Below are positions 34,761-47,224 of a stretch of 64,000 nt of DNA, piece by piece. The notes beneath the pieces were generated by a model that was not told the origin of the DNA, searched no databases, and saw only the letters and a list, made by a program, of their open reading frames with translations. Numbering within the stretch: the stretch's first letter is position 1; every line of letters starts with the position of its first letter. A program made the translations under genes and the position numbers. The DNA is from Dasypus novemcinctus (lineage: Eukaryota; Chordata; Mammalia; Cingulata; Dasypodidae), in the NCBI RefSeq assembly GCF_030445035.2, contig NC_080701.1, positions 26,752,798 to 26,816,797 of the forward strand, given 5' to 3'.

Positions 34761-36340
34761 CAGCAATTTCATGTGGTTCAGTCAAATAGCCCTAGAAGCT
34801 GTACTTCTGAACTGAAAATGCCAGGAAACAAACCAGCTCAGCACAGAGCTTACAGTTGGAAATTCAGCAGTGTCAGTTACCAAGGAGCCAACCTCTCCTA
34901 CAGAGACAGACATAGAAGCAAGCAGCAAGGGCTGCAAATCAAAACCAGCAAATGAGATTATGTGTGTACGATTTGAAAACAGTTAAGTACTGTTCAAATA
35001 TTATCACAAAAGAAATTACTGTTTGTCATAGAAGCGGTCTTGAGTGCCTTGCCCAAGAAAAATAGACATTTCAATCGTAAGATAGTCGACATTTCAGATT
35101 TTCACTTGAAAAGACCAAAATGCAGAGGAATTAATTGGTAGCACCATAGGACATGGTGGATTTTTTCATTTCATGATCCCAGGTAGACCACCTGGACTGA
35201 CGAAAACATGTTTCCTGGAGCTTTTTACATTAGATACGTAGGTGTCTTTTTTCACTGATAGTTTACATTTACATTAGAGAAGAATAACAAGGTAAGAAAC
35301 GTGTCTTTTGACAACCTCCTCATGGGACCATAACACACCCACAGCCAGCTAAAAGGAACTTCAAAACACCAGGAATTTGGCAAAAGCCGTGCATGAACCA
35401 CTCACCCCCAGGCTGGGTGCCAGCCAAGTTCTGGACCTCTCCCTGGTTACAGCTTTGCCCCAGTTTCATAAGCAGAGGTTACAGCCAGCACGACGCACGA
35501 TGGCCCAGAAAAAAAAATGTGGTGGCCTCACATTACCTTATGATCCATTTCCTTTCCAGACAGGGAAGCTACCAGGTTTCCAGGAGAAACGCTCCTCCTC
35601 TTTGGATGACTTCAAGGGTGCAAAACCAGTCTACCCGGGTTGACCTGCCTCATCTGAATGAGCACCTCGGAGGTGATTAGGGGCTCAAGGAGCAGTGTGC
35701 ATGCACGGGGTGTGAACACTCAGTTTCCCTCTCTGTGCATGGGTCCACTTCCTGTCTGCACACACATCTGTGCTCTGGAATTCTGATGTGAACCCTTTCA
35801 TGCCCGTGGAAACCAGAGGCCTGGCAGGGGTCCAGGAGGCTTGTACCAGGAACTGGGCCAGCTCGGGAGCTCCCCGGTGGTCCCAACCCAAATCTCCCTT
35901 TTGTTTCCCTGATGGCCTTGATCCCACGCTCTGGGAAAATAACACAAGTGTTGTTAAATGTGAATTGGTCATGAGGTCGGTAGGGACCGCGGCTTTGACT
36001 CGGAAGAAGCAGCCTCTGCCCCTCGTCCAGTTAACTCGCCTGCCCTTTGGAGGGGTGGTGACCCGAGAGACGTGCGATGAGCCTGCTCAAGTCTTGGGTT
36101 TCTTGCTGGGTGTGTCTGTTTAGGACTCCTTTGCTCTCTCCCTTCCGCCCTCCTACCCTTCCCCACATCTGCTCTGGGGAGGGACGGGCACAGACCTGGA
36201 GGAGGAAATGGCGTGACTTCAACTTCATTTGCAATGGTCCATCACTTTTCTCAAATTAAAAGGTCTGCTGCAAACCTTGGGTGACAAAGTATTAACGTGC
36301 GATATTTTTGGGTGGGTGATTTTATTACTTGGTATTTAAA
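34761..36340. other. Unassigned single-copy-looking stretch
   Basis: About 1.6 kb. The part from 35.4 to 36.2 kb is GC-richer, with overlapping open frames on both strands (for example 35377-35643 and 35770-36123 plus). None has a recognisable domain, and I see no splice pair linking them. Confidence 0.4.
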
Positions 36341-36746
36341 AGAATCTTTTATTTTATTTTATTATTTATTTCTCCTTGCCCGCCCCCCTCATTGTCTGCT
36401 CTCTGTGTCCATTCGCTGAGTGTTCTTCTGTGTCCGCTTGCATTCTCGGCAGCACCGGGAATCTGCGTCTCTTTTCGTTGCTCATCTTGCTGCATCAGCT
36501 CTCCGTGTGTGCGGTGCCACTCCTGGATGGGCTGCACTTTTTTCACGTGGGGCAGCTTAATGAGGGGTGCACTCCTTGCGCATGGAGCTCCCCTATGTGG
36601 GGGACACCCCTGCGTGGCACAACACTCCTTGTGCGTGGCAGCGCTGCGCCTGGGCCAACTCACCCCATGGGCCAGGAGGCCCTGAGTTTGAACCCTGGAC
36701 CTCCCATATGGTAGGTGGATGCTCTATCAGTTGAGCCACATTTTCC
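36341..36746 (-). repeat. DAS-type SINE
   Basis: Minus-strand copy from ttattttattttatt through gtctgctctctgtgtcc to ggtggatgctctatcagttgag (head). Confidence 0.9.
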
Positions 36747-36994
36747 AGATTGCATTGGTAGGCAGCAAAGCTTCCTTAGCAATTCAATATTAAAGATTAA
36801 GACATTTTTTTGGAAATGAGGACTCTACTGCCTATTGCTTAACTTCATATATACAAAATGTAAATACAAATAAATGTATAGAGGTGGAAATGGATGAACA
36901 GTTACGTAGGGCAGGGGAAAGATAGAGGGATTGAGAGGTGACTCCTCAGGGGTGGGGGGATTTCTTGGGGGAGTAATAAAAATGTTCTGATACT

Positions 36995-37413
36995 GGCAGC
37001 GGACTTGGCCCAGTGGTTAGGGCGTCCGTCTACCACATGGGAGATCCACGGTTCAAACCCCGGGCCTCCTTGACCCGTGTGCAGCTGGCCCATGCGCAGT
37101 GCTGATGCGCGCAAGGAGTGCCCTGCCATGCAGGGGTGTCCCCCGCGTAGGGGAGCCCCACGTGCAAGGAATGCGCCCCATAAGGAGAGCCGCCCAGCGG
37201 GAAAGAAAGTGCAGCCTGCCCAGGAATGGCACCACACACACAGAGAGCTGACACAAGATGATGCAACATAAAGAAACACGGATTCCTGTGCCGCTGACGA
37301 CAACAGAAGCAGACAAAGAAGACGCAGCAAATAGACACAGAGAACAGACAACCGGAGTGGGGGGGAGGGGAGAGAAATAAATAAATAAATAAATCTTAAA
37401 AAGAAAAGAAAAG
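36995..37413 (+). repeat. DAS-type SINE with target duplication
   Basis: Full 'cccagtggttagggc' copy. The flank aaaatgttctgata is repeated right after the tail (from about 37414). Confidence 0.92.
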
Positions 37414-37798
37414 AAAATGTTCTGATATTGCTGACAGTGATGAATGCACAACTCTGATATACCAAATGCCATTGATTGTTCACTTGAGAGGGATTGTATG
37501 GTTAATGAATACATTTCAGTAAAATTGAATTTTTTTAAAAAATGAGGACTCAGAGGGAAAAAAAGAAAACCAGCTCAGAGCAAACAGGATGCTGTGGAAA
37601 AACGTGAGGGCACCTGCAATTGATCAGTGGAAGAAGATGGACAATGCAAGAAACTGAGAACCAGGTCAAATTGGAACCAGGGTGTTGTTTAATGACTAAT
37701 GACTAATGTTCTCACCACTCAGTGGGGAGGGCCGGAGGGTCATAGCAAAGCTTCACCTTATCGTCTTTTTGTTTTGTTGTTCATAAGAATAGCTGGTG
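37414..37798. other. Unassigned stretch
   Basis: About 380 bases with no supportable feature beyond a short direct repeat, taatgactaatgactaatg, near 37691. Confidence 0.4.
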
Positions 37799-38350
37799 TG
37801 TTAGTCAGCCAAAGAGGTGCTGATGCCAAGTACCAGAACTCTGCTGGCTTTATAAAGGATATTTATTGGGGGTAGAAGCTTACAGTTACAAGACTCTAAA
37901 GAGTCCATCTCAAGGTTACTTCCTCACCCAAAGTCTGTCGCCACATGTTGAAGCAAGATGGCGGGTGATGTCTGCGAGGGTTCAGCCTCCCCTTTCCTCT
38001 TAACGGGAAGCCAGCTTCTTCTGATGTCAGCTGCGGGCTGGCATAAGGCTTGTCTCTCTCCCTGGCGCTTGTTTCTTTCTGGGCTCAGCTGCCCTGTTCT
38101 CAGCACAAGGTCAGCTGTAGACTGTCAGGCTTGTTTCTCTTTCCAAGGCCGTGTCTGTGGAGCACTCTCTTTCCCTGAGTATCTGCATGCACTAATGACA
38201 TAGTCTAATCAAAGCCCTGATCTTAACATAATTTAATCAAAGGCATTTCAGCTGAATCTAATACAATCAAAGGGGATCACACCCAGAGAAACAGACCAGT
38301 TTATAAACACAATCAAATATCTTTTGGGGGCAATTCCTAAATAATATCAA
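37799..38350 (-). mobile_element. LTR-like repeat, minus copy
   Basis: Antisense counterpart of 18250-18885: gttagtcagccaaag, tatttattgggggtagaagc, gttgaagcaagatggcggg, caaagccctgatcttaac, cacccagagaaacagacc, ttataaacacaatc. Starts with TGTTAGTC and carries the antisense poly-A signal near 37860. Confidence 0.65.
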
Positions 38351-38924
38351 ACCGTGGCACCTGGGTTTTGGCACAGGACAATGCGTATAGTTTCCAGATT
38401 GCATGGTGTGTATAAATTCACTCTCAGATAATACATACTCTCATCACTTTAAAACATTCTCAAGTTTAAGAATCTGACCGGATATCATTAAGGGTTGACT
38501 ATTCTGGTCAAATTCAGCTTCTAACAATGAATGAAACCAGATAACTAGTCCTGCCTTTCCAGCTTAGAGAATGATACTTTGATAAAGCTTACTTTTCCTG
38601 GCGGGGGTACCTATTATAAACGACTCTTGCACACCTCCTCATTCCATCAGCCAACAAACATCGACAGAGCATGGACTATAGCCCAGGCACTGTGTTAGCC
38701 ACCAGGATGCCACAACAGCAACACGGGATTCCCTCAAGGGACAGTTCTGCTCTTTCCTTTATAAACATTCTACTCAGCCTGGACCTGAACTGGGGCCATC
38801 CCTGAGATCTCAAAAGAAGCTTGACGTCATTAAGAACAAATTCTTTTCTCCATTACAACTTGTTTCTAGGTGAAACCAGCGATACACGTACACCCACAAA
38901 AACCCGCATAACGAAATAAATGGA
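38351..38924. other. Unassigned stretch
   Basis: About 570 bases, no feature seen. Confidence 0.4.
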
Positions 38925-39361
38925 GGGAAGCAGATGTGGCTCAAGTGACTGGGCTCCCGTCTACCATACAGGAGGTCTGGGGTTCACATCCTGCGGCCTC
39001 CTGGTGAAGACAAGCTGGCCCATACAGGAGTGCTGGCCTGAGCAGAGAGCTGGCCCGTGTGGAGTGCTGGCCCATACGGGACCACTGGCCTGTGCAGGAG
39101 TGCTGGACCGCACGGAAAGCTGGTGCAGCAAGATAACGCAACAAAAAGAGACACAGAGGAGAGACAATAAGAGACGCAGCAGACCAGGGAGCTAAATTGG
39201 CACAGGAGATTGAGTGCCTCTCTCCCACTCCAGAAGGTCCCAGGATGGGTTCCCAGTGCTGCCCAAAGAGAAAACAAGCCAACACAGAAGAACACACAGC
39301 GAAAGGACACAGAGAGCAGACAATAGTGGTGGTGGGGGGAATAAATAAATCTTTAAAAAAA
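38925..39361 (+). repeat. Dimeric DAS-type SINE with internal duplication
   Basis: Head gatgtggctcaagtgactggg. The linker holds about five copies of a gctggcccatacagg-like unit (39011-39120). A second head lies near 39190 (ggagctaaattggcacagg). Confidence 0.85.
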
Positions 39362-40420
39362 GAGAGATGTGAAGGGGAGCTGGGGAGGGGAGATGGTCGA
39401 CAGCTACAAATATTTTCCATTGTCAGTGAAAATAGATGTGTTTTAGTTACGAAACCTGAAAGGATTCTTAGAAATAATCAAGATCAATGGTATTCCAATA
39501 ATTTTTCTTCTCACAAAATCTTATATAGAATCCCAGTATTCCAAAACAGGGGCAAAGAGGCCCACTTATTTCAACCCCATCTTCTTCCTCTCCACTTCCC
39601 GAGGCAGCCCTTGAAGTGCATCTCTTGAAAGTGAGTGCTCTGGTTCAGTGTAAGGTCTTTACTCCCCTCTGAAAGGAATGACATTCTTGCATGCCCTGGT
39701 TTGACTTTTGTTGTCATTCTTCTCAGCTCTGTACCAACAGTTATAGATATAAATTCCTTATGCTCATAGCTCTTGAACATTGTAATAAAACAAATTTACA
39801 AATTCAATACAAACATAACCACAAAACCAATCCAATTCAATTCAGTAACATTAATTTAATTTGCCAGGGATGTTGTTTTGCTGGAACTAAATTGCTACTA
39901 GTGGTATAAATACGATAATGTCGTCTATGGGTAAGTTTTTTGTGTCTACATGCTTCTACTGCCCTGTGTGTGTGTGTGTATGAACAAGAGAGAAAAATCT
40001 ATTTTCCCACCCCTTTTCTCTATTAAAATTGCTGAACAATTTTATATGCATATGGGGCCCTGTGATAACAGTTGGCCTTCGCTTGATGTGAGTATTGTTA
40101 AGATCTCTTCAGTAGCTCTTTTCCCGGGATACTTTGAAAATTAAAGCAGTGCTGCCTGGTGCCAAAGGGATGGCAAACACAGACACGCAGGCTCCGATGG
40201 TGAGCAGCAGCTCTCAGTTGCAAGGGGGCCAGCTGAGTGATGCAGATAAAAACTTAGTGAGTTTTCATCCACATGAAAACACTCACTAAAGAGAAAATGC
40301 AAATGTCCAACATGCTGACTTGAGTGAATCTAAGTTGAAAGCTGTGTGGATATCCTTATCTTATGCATTCAACTTCTGTAGGTTTGAAATGGTTTGAATT
40401 CAAAGGCTGAGGGAAAAAGA
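39362..40420. other. Unassigned stretch
   Basis: About 1.06 kb of AT-rich DNA with a short (TG)n run near 39966. No gene or repeat family assigned. Confidence 0.4.
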
Positions 40421-40806
40421 GGGAAGCGATGGGGCTCAAGCGATTGGGTTTCCACCTCCTACATGGGAGGTCCTGCGTTGGGTTCCCTGTGCCTCGTGGA
40501 GAAGGTGAGCTGGTGCGGCGGGCAGGCGCAGCGAGCTGACGCAATGAGCTGACGCAGCAAAAGAGAAACAAGGGGGAAAGACAATGAGGGACAACACACC
40601 AGGGAGCTGAGGCGGTTCAGGTGATTGAGCGCTTCTCTCCCACGTGGGAGGCCCCAGGTGTGATTCCCGGTGCCGCCTAAAGAGAAGATGAGCAGACATA
40701 GAAAGCACACAGCAAATGGACACAGAGAGCAGACAGCAAGAGCAAACAATGGCGGGGGGGGGGGGGGGGGGGGCAGAATAAATAAAATAAGTCTTTAAAA
40801 AAAAAG
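40421..40806 (+). repeat. Dimeric DAS-type SINE with long G-run
   Basis: Heads at about 40421 (gatggggctcaagcgattggg) and 40608 (ctgaggcggttcaggtgattgagc). It carries a G-run of more than 20 bases near 40752-40774. Flanks tgagggaaaaagag and tgaggaaaaaagag look like a target duplication. Confidence 0.88.
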
Positions 40807-42560
40807 TTGAGGAAAAAAGAGGTTCTCATAGAGAACTCGCGGCTCCCAAGAATATGTCTAAACATCCCAGTATGAGAAACATTGCTCTCCTCCAACCCTT
40901 TATTTTAGGCCTGGAGAACGGAAATGACTTGGGATATTATGGGGCTAATTAGTGGAGAATCAGTCTCCCCATCCAGACCCTGCCCACGGCTGGCTCCGTT
41001 TGGAAGCCTACACTTTCTCCCAGGGTTATTCTCTGTCATAAGAAATTGTTTAGGATTACACAACAGGGCCGTGTCTGCAGAGCAGTACTTAGCTGATCTT
41101 TTTCAAAGAACCCAGCTCGTGTTCCCCAAACACATCACTTTTACCAAAGGGGGTCTAGCCTGGACAGGGAAGGAGCTAAGACTTCACTCTACTATGAAGC
41201 ATTTCATTCTTAAACAGAAAACAACAACAAATCTCTTTATCCTTTTACTCCCACTACCACTAAATCCTCCTCGGTCTGTAAGACCTGCAGCTGGGAGAGC
41301 CAGGGGTCACGACCTGGGGCCAATCCCAGTGGCCCCATCCTGGCTGCAGCCCTGTGTCCAAGGTGGGGGAAACAATCTCTTCATTTTTCTGCCTTTTAAT
41401 TTCTCATCTGCAAAAAAGAGATAATATAAATCTTAGGGAAAGAAACAAAACTACTGTCAATGAAGCACTTTGAAAACCAAAGCATGAAATAGAATGCAAA
41501 ACATGTCAGGAAATGCTCATCATTTAAACCATTTTCCTCAGGGGCAGGACTCAGCTTCCAGGGTTAAATAACTGAATGACAGACAGATTTGATGACTGTT
41601 AAAAGGACTGAAATGCCTAAGCATTTGAAAAGAATCTGTGAAGCTCGAGCAAGTGCTGCCATCTCTATCCTACTGAGAAGGTCTAATTCATGGGCAAAAG
41701 CCAGGCGGGGTGTGGGGGAAGACGAGTTATGTTTAATGTGAAACAGACACTAGAGTTATTCATCAGAGGAAATTACACGCAGAGAGGGCTGTTCAAAGAA
41801 AACTTTATTCCCCCTGCTGCAAATACACAGAACTGCAAATACATGGCGGGAGAGAGCTCTCTTTTGGTTTCCAATAAATGTCTGCGAGCTATAATCTAGT
41901 TCTTAAGCATCTACACTTATGATTAGGCTGTGGATGAAAACATTTGACTGCAAACCTTAGACGTTGCACAATGCTTTCCACAAATGTTAGGTTCGCAGCT
42001 CGTTAGAAGGATGCCACCTAGCCTTCTGGTGCCTTTGGGAGAGTCTGGTGGTGGGAAATAAGTCTGTATGCCATCAGGGCATTTGGGAAACAAAAGTTAA
42101 TAAGCTGCCCAGGCAATTCCAAGTTCATGCTTCCACTGCACCTCTCCTGAGAACACAAAGGAAACCAGCCTGGGCGAGTCGAGCCAAGGGCTGAAAGTCT
42201 TGAACCATCATCTCCCCTGGAAGAGCGGTGGGACTGACCCGGGCGGTGGTTTCTGGAGAGGGGTGCTTTTAGGTGTTGCTGTTCTCCAGAAGAGCTTGGC
42301 CCACTAGACTCATTCCACATACTTATGCTCCCACTCCGGGGTGGCACCCCCCACTACAATTCCATGGCTTTAGGCACCATTCATCTGCTCCCAATGTATC
42401 TTTTCCCAAATTGACATCTCCAACCAGTGTGTCCTTTACACACACACACATTGGGCAGCTCTTCCGGTTGTCCCACAGGCACTTCCGGCTCAACATGTCC
42501 CACGTGGAGCTCAGCAGCTCGCACCTCCAGGCCTGTTCCTCCTTCCATTGACTGCGCTGT
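40807..42560. other. Unassigned single-copy-looking stretch
   Basis: About 1.75 kb. A 166-codon plus frame at 40924-41424 has no domain I recognise and no splice context. No repeat assigned. Confidence 0.4.
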
Positions 42561-43100
42561 TAGACACCTGAGAGTCATTCCGGGCTCTTCCCGACATCCT
42601 CCTGAATCTTTGACTCAAATCCCTCTTTTCCATCCTTACCGTGGCTGTTTCCTCACCTCTTCCTCAGACACCTGCATTATCCTTCCCTCATGCTCTTGCT
42701 TTTAACGTTTGTCCTCGACTCTGTCCTTCAGTGGCTCCCCGTGGTCCACAGGAAATTCCATTCTTCAGGAGAGCAGTCAGGATCTTGCAGTCCGATTCCT
42801 TGACCCAACCCTTACATTCCACCAGTGCCCCATGTCGGCGTTCCACACATCCAAGCCCTTGTTAGAAGGCTCTTGCCCTCCCCTTACATCTGCAGTGTCC
42901 TTCTCCAGCCCCACTGCGTTTCTTTCAGGCTAGCTCCTAAGCTCATCCTGTCAGACTTACATCGTTCAGGAGCTTCCCCTCCTGGCAGTGTCCTTGCCTC
43001 CTCTTGTTGGGTGAGGTATGACTCCTCTGCACAACCTCAGCGCCCACAGTCTGCCTCTGACCTCAACTATGTCCTTGTTTTAGAATCACCTCTTTATGTC
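42561..43100 (-). mobile_element. Possible LINE-2 relic, antisense
   Basis: C/T-rich sequence with ctgcgctgttagacacc, tcttcctcagacacctgc and cttctccagccccactgcg-like segments, like the antisense of an L2 3' region. The match is weak. Confidence 0.3.
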
Positions 43101-43106
43101 TCGCTT

Positions 43107-44121
43107 TGTTGTAGCAGTTGAGAGAGGTTCAATTATTTGCGTATAGAAAGGCCAGGACTCAGGAATGATTTTAAGAAGGAAAAATGGTTTATTGACGACC
43201 GGCCGGACTCGGGAGCTTCCTGTTGCAAACCCCAGCCCCAAACAAGATTTTCGAGTTTCTTTTATACGGAGAGGAAAGGTTAAATGGTCCTTTTGTTTCA
43301 GTTCTCAATAGGCTTGAATTAGCATATATATCTTCCACATCTTAAGTAAGCTTTTAGCATGGACTTCATACATTCTAGATAAGTTTTTAGCTTATCTTGG
43401 TTTGCATTTCCCCTGAATATTCAAAGTCTATAGAGTTTGCATTGATAAACTGTTTCCTGGGATAGGAGTCCTTGCCATGGTCACCAAGGGCAGGACTGCA
43501 GCCTCTTATCATCCCACACCCACAAGTCACAGACAGCTTAAGTTATCTCTTAAGAGACAAAGAGGGAAACGGACTTGGCCCAGTGGTTAGGGCATCCGTC
43601 TACCACATGGGAGGTCCGCGGTTCAAGCCCCAGGCCTCCTTGACCCGTGTGGAGCTGGCCCATGCGCAGTGCTGATGCGCAAGGAGTGCCCTGCCAAGCA
43701 GGGGTGTCCCCCGCGTAGGGGAGCCCCACGCGCAAGGAGTGCACCCCGTAAGGCGAGCCGCCCAGCACGAAAGAAAGCGCAGCCTGCCCAGGAATGGCGC
43801 CGCACACACTTCCCGTGCCGCTGACAACAGAAGCGGACAAAGAAACAAGACGCAGCAAATAGACACCGAGAACAGACAACCGGGGGGGGGGGGGGGGAAT
43901 TAAATAAATAAATAAATCTTTAAAAAAAAAAAGAGACAAAGAGCCTCCCACCCATAGCCCACATCAACTTATACTCTCTGACAACAGAAGCGGACAAAGA
44001 AACAAGACGCAGCAAATAGACACCGAGAACAGACAACCGGGGGGAGGGGGGAATTAAATAAATAAATAAATCTTTAAAAAAAAAAAAGAGACAAAGAGCC
44101 TCCCACCCATAGCCCACATCA
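43107..44121 (-). mobile_element. ERV-like solo LTR, minus, split by a SINE and a duplication
   Basis: Starts tgttgtagcagttgag and ends agcccacatca. Antisense signals include the TATA-like ttttatacgg and, in related copies, an AATAAA equivalent. A SINE lies at 43564-43930 and a 156-base tandem duplication follows. It shares most of its length with 49480-49959. Confidence 0.75.
43564..43930 (+). repeat. DAS-type SINE nested in the LTR
   Basis: Perfect 13-bp duplication aagagacaaagag at 43551-43563 and 43931-43943, made of LTR sequence. The copy is 'cccagtggttagggc' subtype with a long G-run. Confidence 0.95.
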
Positions 44122-44133
44122 ACTTATACTCTC
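43821..44133 (+). repeat. 156-bp tandem duplication across SINE tail and LTR
   Basis: A unit starting gacaacagaagcggac, made of the SINE 3' tail plus the LTR piece ending cttatactctc, occurs twice (about 43821-43977 and 43978-44133). The copies differ mainly in G-run length. Confidence 0.9.
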
Positions 44134-44674
44134 ATCTGTGAGCTCCTCGATGAGCGGAGACTTTTAGCCCCAATATTCAACAAAAGCACTCAAAAACGTT
44201 TGAAGAATGAATAAATGGTCTGAGTTCCTTTTCTGGTCCTCAAAGACTATTTCGGAAACAAAATCCACAATATTATACATCCCTCCCCAGCAAGGAGCCT
44301 CTTGGGCACCTCTCGAGGTCAAATGAGCTGGCAGCTCCATTGCTTGCGACATGGCGCTTACTAAACCATAGCCCCGGAAGGACCAGATGATTTGATACTC
44401 GAGGCTAAAGATCTGATGGCGCAATGACGGGTCTGGACTCGAGAAATGGGGTTGTAACCGTGGCTAACCAGTCCAATGAACTGGGCTTTCTTCTGGGCCG
44501 TAATCTCCTCAATCTCTAGTGGAGAGGACTGAATTAGGTAAACTCTAAATTCCGGTCAGATTTCAAGAAATACCATCAATTGAAACAAAGTGGCTTTGCC
44601 CAGGGATTAAAGAATGAGGAATGATGAGAAGGGGACAGTCACGTTTGTGGTGTACACATTATGGTGGCCCATTC
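44134..44674. other. Unassigned stretch
   Basis: About 540 bases, no feature seen. Confidence 0.4.
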
Positions 44675-44890
44675 CCTAGCGCAGTGATTCTCAACTGAAG
44701 ATGACTTTGCTCTCCAGGGGACATTTGGTGATGCTGGAGGTGTATTTGATGGTCACAGCTTTGTGGGGATGGGAAGCGTTACTGGCATCTTCTGGATCCA
44801 GGCAGGGAGGCTGCCAAGCATCCAGCAATGCACAGAACATTCCCCACAACAAAGAATCATCTGGCTCAAAATGTCAGTAGTGCTTGTAAG
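44675..44890 (+). mobile_element. MER5A-like hAT-Charlie MITE
   Basis: Reads tagcgcagtgattctcaac, ccaggggacatttggtgatg, ttactggcatcttctgg, catccagcaatgcacagaaca, cacaacaaagaatcatctggc, aaaatgtcagtagtgc, which follows the MER5A consensus in order. Confidence 0.8.
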
Positions 44891-45615
44891 AAACGAAGAT
44901 TAGTTTAGTTTTCACACAAAGGAAGAAAATATTGATTCATGTAACCTGGCAGCCTACTGCCTCAGTCTCCCACTCCCGGGTTAAGCAGAAACAAAGGAAA
45001 CCAGCTTAAGCCAGTCCTATGGGCAGTAAAAAAGATGCCCAAGAAAGAGCTAAGTCAATACCAATTCAGCACTAAATTCCATTCCTTATTTGGCAAAGGG
45101 GAGCAGGTGAAAACTAAAATGGTTGGAATGTGTTGGGGGAAGCGGTTAATCACAAACTTTTGCGCGGGAAAGTTAGATCTTCTTGGATAGGCTGTAACTT
45201 CTGAAGTATCCAATCTATGGAGAAGCAGAGGAAGGGCTTCTGTGCTAGGCTGAGGGGTATAAATTGTGTCATTTTTCTTTGTTCGGGGCGCCAGCCACGT
45301 TTTCTGGTTGTGCGCCCCTTCTTGCAAGATGGAGAATAAATTCTTTTCTTCTCCACAATCGGGTGAGCCTTATTTTCTTCCAGAAGATTTCTTTCTAACA
45401 TGTTGAGGCTGAGAAACTCTACCCTAGCGCCTTAGCCCTTTCCCCTTTGTCTCCTGCTTTGCCTGTAGGGCCCATGGCTTGCGTACAGTGACTCCATGGG
45501 CTGTACAAAACCAAGAAGCAAACACAGCTGCTTCAGGTGTGTCTTCTGTGGACACTAGGAAAGGCCACAGCCCCTGGACCACTCAGGAGAATTTGAAGTT
45601 GGGTGATGAGTACAT
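44891..45615. other. Unassigned stretch
   Basis: About 720 bases. Short overlapping minus-strand frames at 45055-45401 show no domain. No repeat assigned. Confidence 0.4.
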
Positions 45616-45619
45616 GTAT

Positions 45620-46062
45620 GTATAGGAGATTGAATCATGCCCCCTCCAAGGGCAGGTTTGGGTCTCAACCCCTGGTCCTGTGGGTGTGAGTCCATTTGTA
45701 AATAGGACCTTTGAAAATGTTCTTAGTTAAGGTGAGCCTAAACCGAATGAGGATGGGCCTTAATCCAAGGTGACTGAAATCCTAATAGGCAAGGGAAATT
45801 GGACATGGAAGGAAAAGCCACAGGAAGCGTCTCGAAGCTGAAAGTCAACAGAGCAGGAAGAGAAGGGAGAAGAGGCCGCCATATGCATTGCCATGTGATG
45901 AAAAAGCCAAGGAATCCCAAGATTGCTGGCCTGCCGTAAAACACCTATCCCCACAGGAGACATGCCTTCTAGCCTCTGAAACTGTGAGCCAATAAATTCC
46001 TGTTGTTAAGTCAACCCATTTTATGTGTTTATTTTAGCAGCCAAGAAACTGAAATGGTACAT
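45620..46062 (+). mobile_element. MaLR-like (MLT1-type) LTR relic
   Basis: ttgaatcatgccccctcc, aaataggacctttgaaaatg, gatgggccttaatccaa, cttctagcctctgaaactgtg, agccaataaattcctgttg, cagccaagaaactg: the normal order of an MLT1-class LTR with its poly-A signal. Confidence 0.65.
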
Positions 46063-46074
46063 TTAAGGCAAAAA

Positions 46075-47175
46075 ATTTAAGGGACTCTTCCATTTGGGAT
46101 TCACCCAGGTGCATTATTATTTGACCTGCCAGATTCCAGTGGAGGTAGCCAAGGCTTGTTCTGGACAAAACTGTGACTGTTGGGAGTGCCCTTATGCACA
46201 CCTGAGCAGAGTCCCAGAGACAGATAAAGTAGATACAACCTCAGGTATTGGTTCTTCTGAGGGCTACAGAGACCCACAAGTTCTATGGTCATGGCAGATG
46301 GAGTTCAGTGCCATGTCAGTTGGCCCTACTTTGGAGTTTGTGTTTCTGTGTGATGGAGCTAGACTTAGATGCGATCTTTGTCCACAAGTCTCTCCTGTTA
46401 CTTTTACCGGAACTGTAGTTGGTGCTGGGGTTTAATGTGTACCCAGGGGACCTGAATCTCTGGACTGACCATGTCATAGCCAGGCCCTGTGTCTCAACAG
46501 ATTTGCAACTCCTACACTCTGGTTTATTGTACTTACCCTACTCAGCTAACATGGAGGTGAAGAAGGTCAACCACCACACCAGGGAGCCAAGAGTGCCTAC
46601 AACTGAAAGCAGGAGAATTGCATCCAGCATCCATGTGAAATCTAAGCCCCCTCTTGATATAGATGTGGAGTGGACACAACCCTTCTAAGGTCCACAGGAC
46701 AGAGGAATAGAGTATGGATTACAGTGGACTTACTGATATTCTATTCATGAACTACTGTGATTAGTAATCGAAGAAAATGTGGCATTGGTGTGGAGAAAGT
46801 GGCCATGGTGGCTGCTGGGGGTAGGGAGTGGAAGGAGGAGATGTGATGTGGGGGCATTTTCGGGACTTGGAGTTGTCCTGGGTGGTGCTCCAGGGACAGT
46901 TACTGGACATTGTATGTCCTCCCATGGCCCACTGGGTGGACTGTGGGAGAGTGAGGGCTATGATGTGGACCATTGACCATGAGGTGCAGCAATGCTCAGA
47001 GATGGGTTCACCAAACGCAGTGAGTGTCTCATGATGATTGGGGGGTTGTTGTTGTGCGGGGAGGAGTGGGGTGAGGGGGTTGGGGGGTATATGGGGACCT
47101 CATGTTTCTTGAATGTAACAGTGGAAAATAAAGACCAAACAAAGTCTTTAAAAATAAAGTTAAAAAAAAATTTCC
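46075..47175 (+). repeat. Unclassified ~1.1-kb interspersed repeat, long copy
   Basis: The 3' part has gatgtggagaaagtgg, gatgtgatgtgggggc, ggacttggagttgtcctg, cccatggcccactggg and tatatggggacctcatg. The 5' part has gtctcaacagatttgcaact, cctactcagctaa and gaaatctaagccccctct. Both line up with 60540-61265. It ends in an A-rich tail. Confidence 0.7.
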
Positions 47176-47224
47176 AAACCAAAAAAAACAACAACTGTGG
47201 ACTGTTAAATATTCCAGCTACTTA

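Noticed and set aside
35377..36234. Candidate exon cluster in GC-richer DNA
   Set aside because: Frames overlap on both strands, and no donor-acceptor pair links them in a consistent phase.
40924..41424. 166-codon plus-strand open frame
   Set aside because: No recognisable domain, no splice sites in register, ordinary composition; could be chance.
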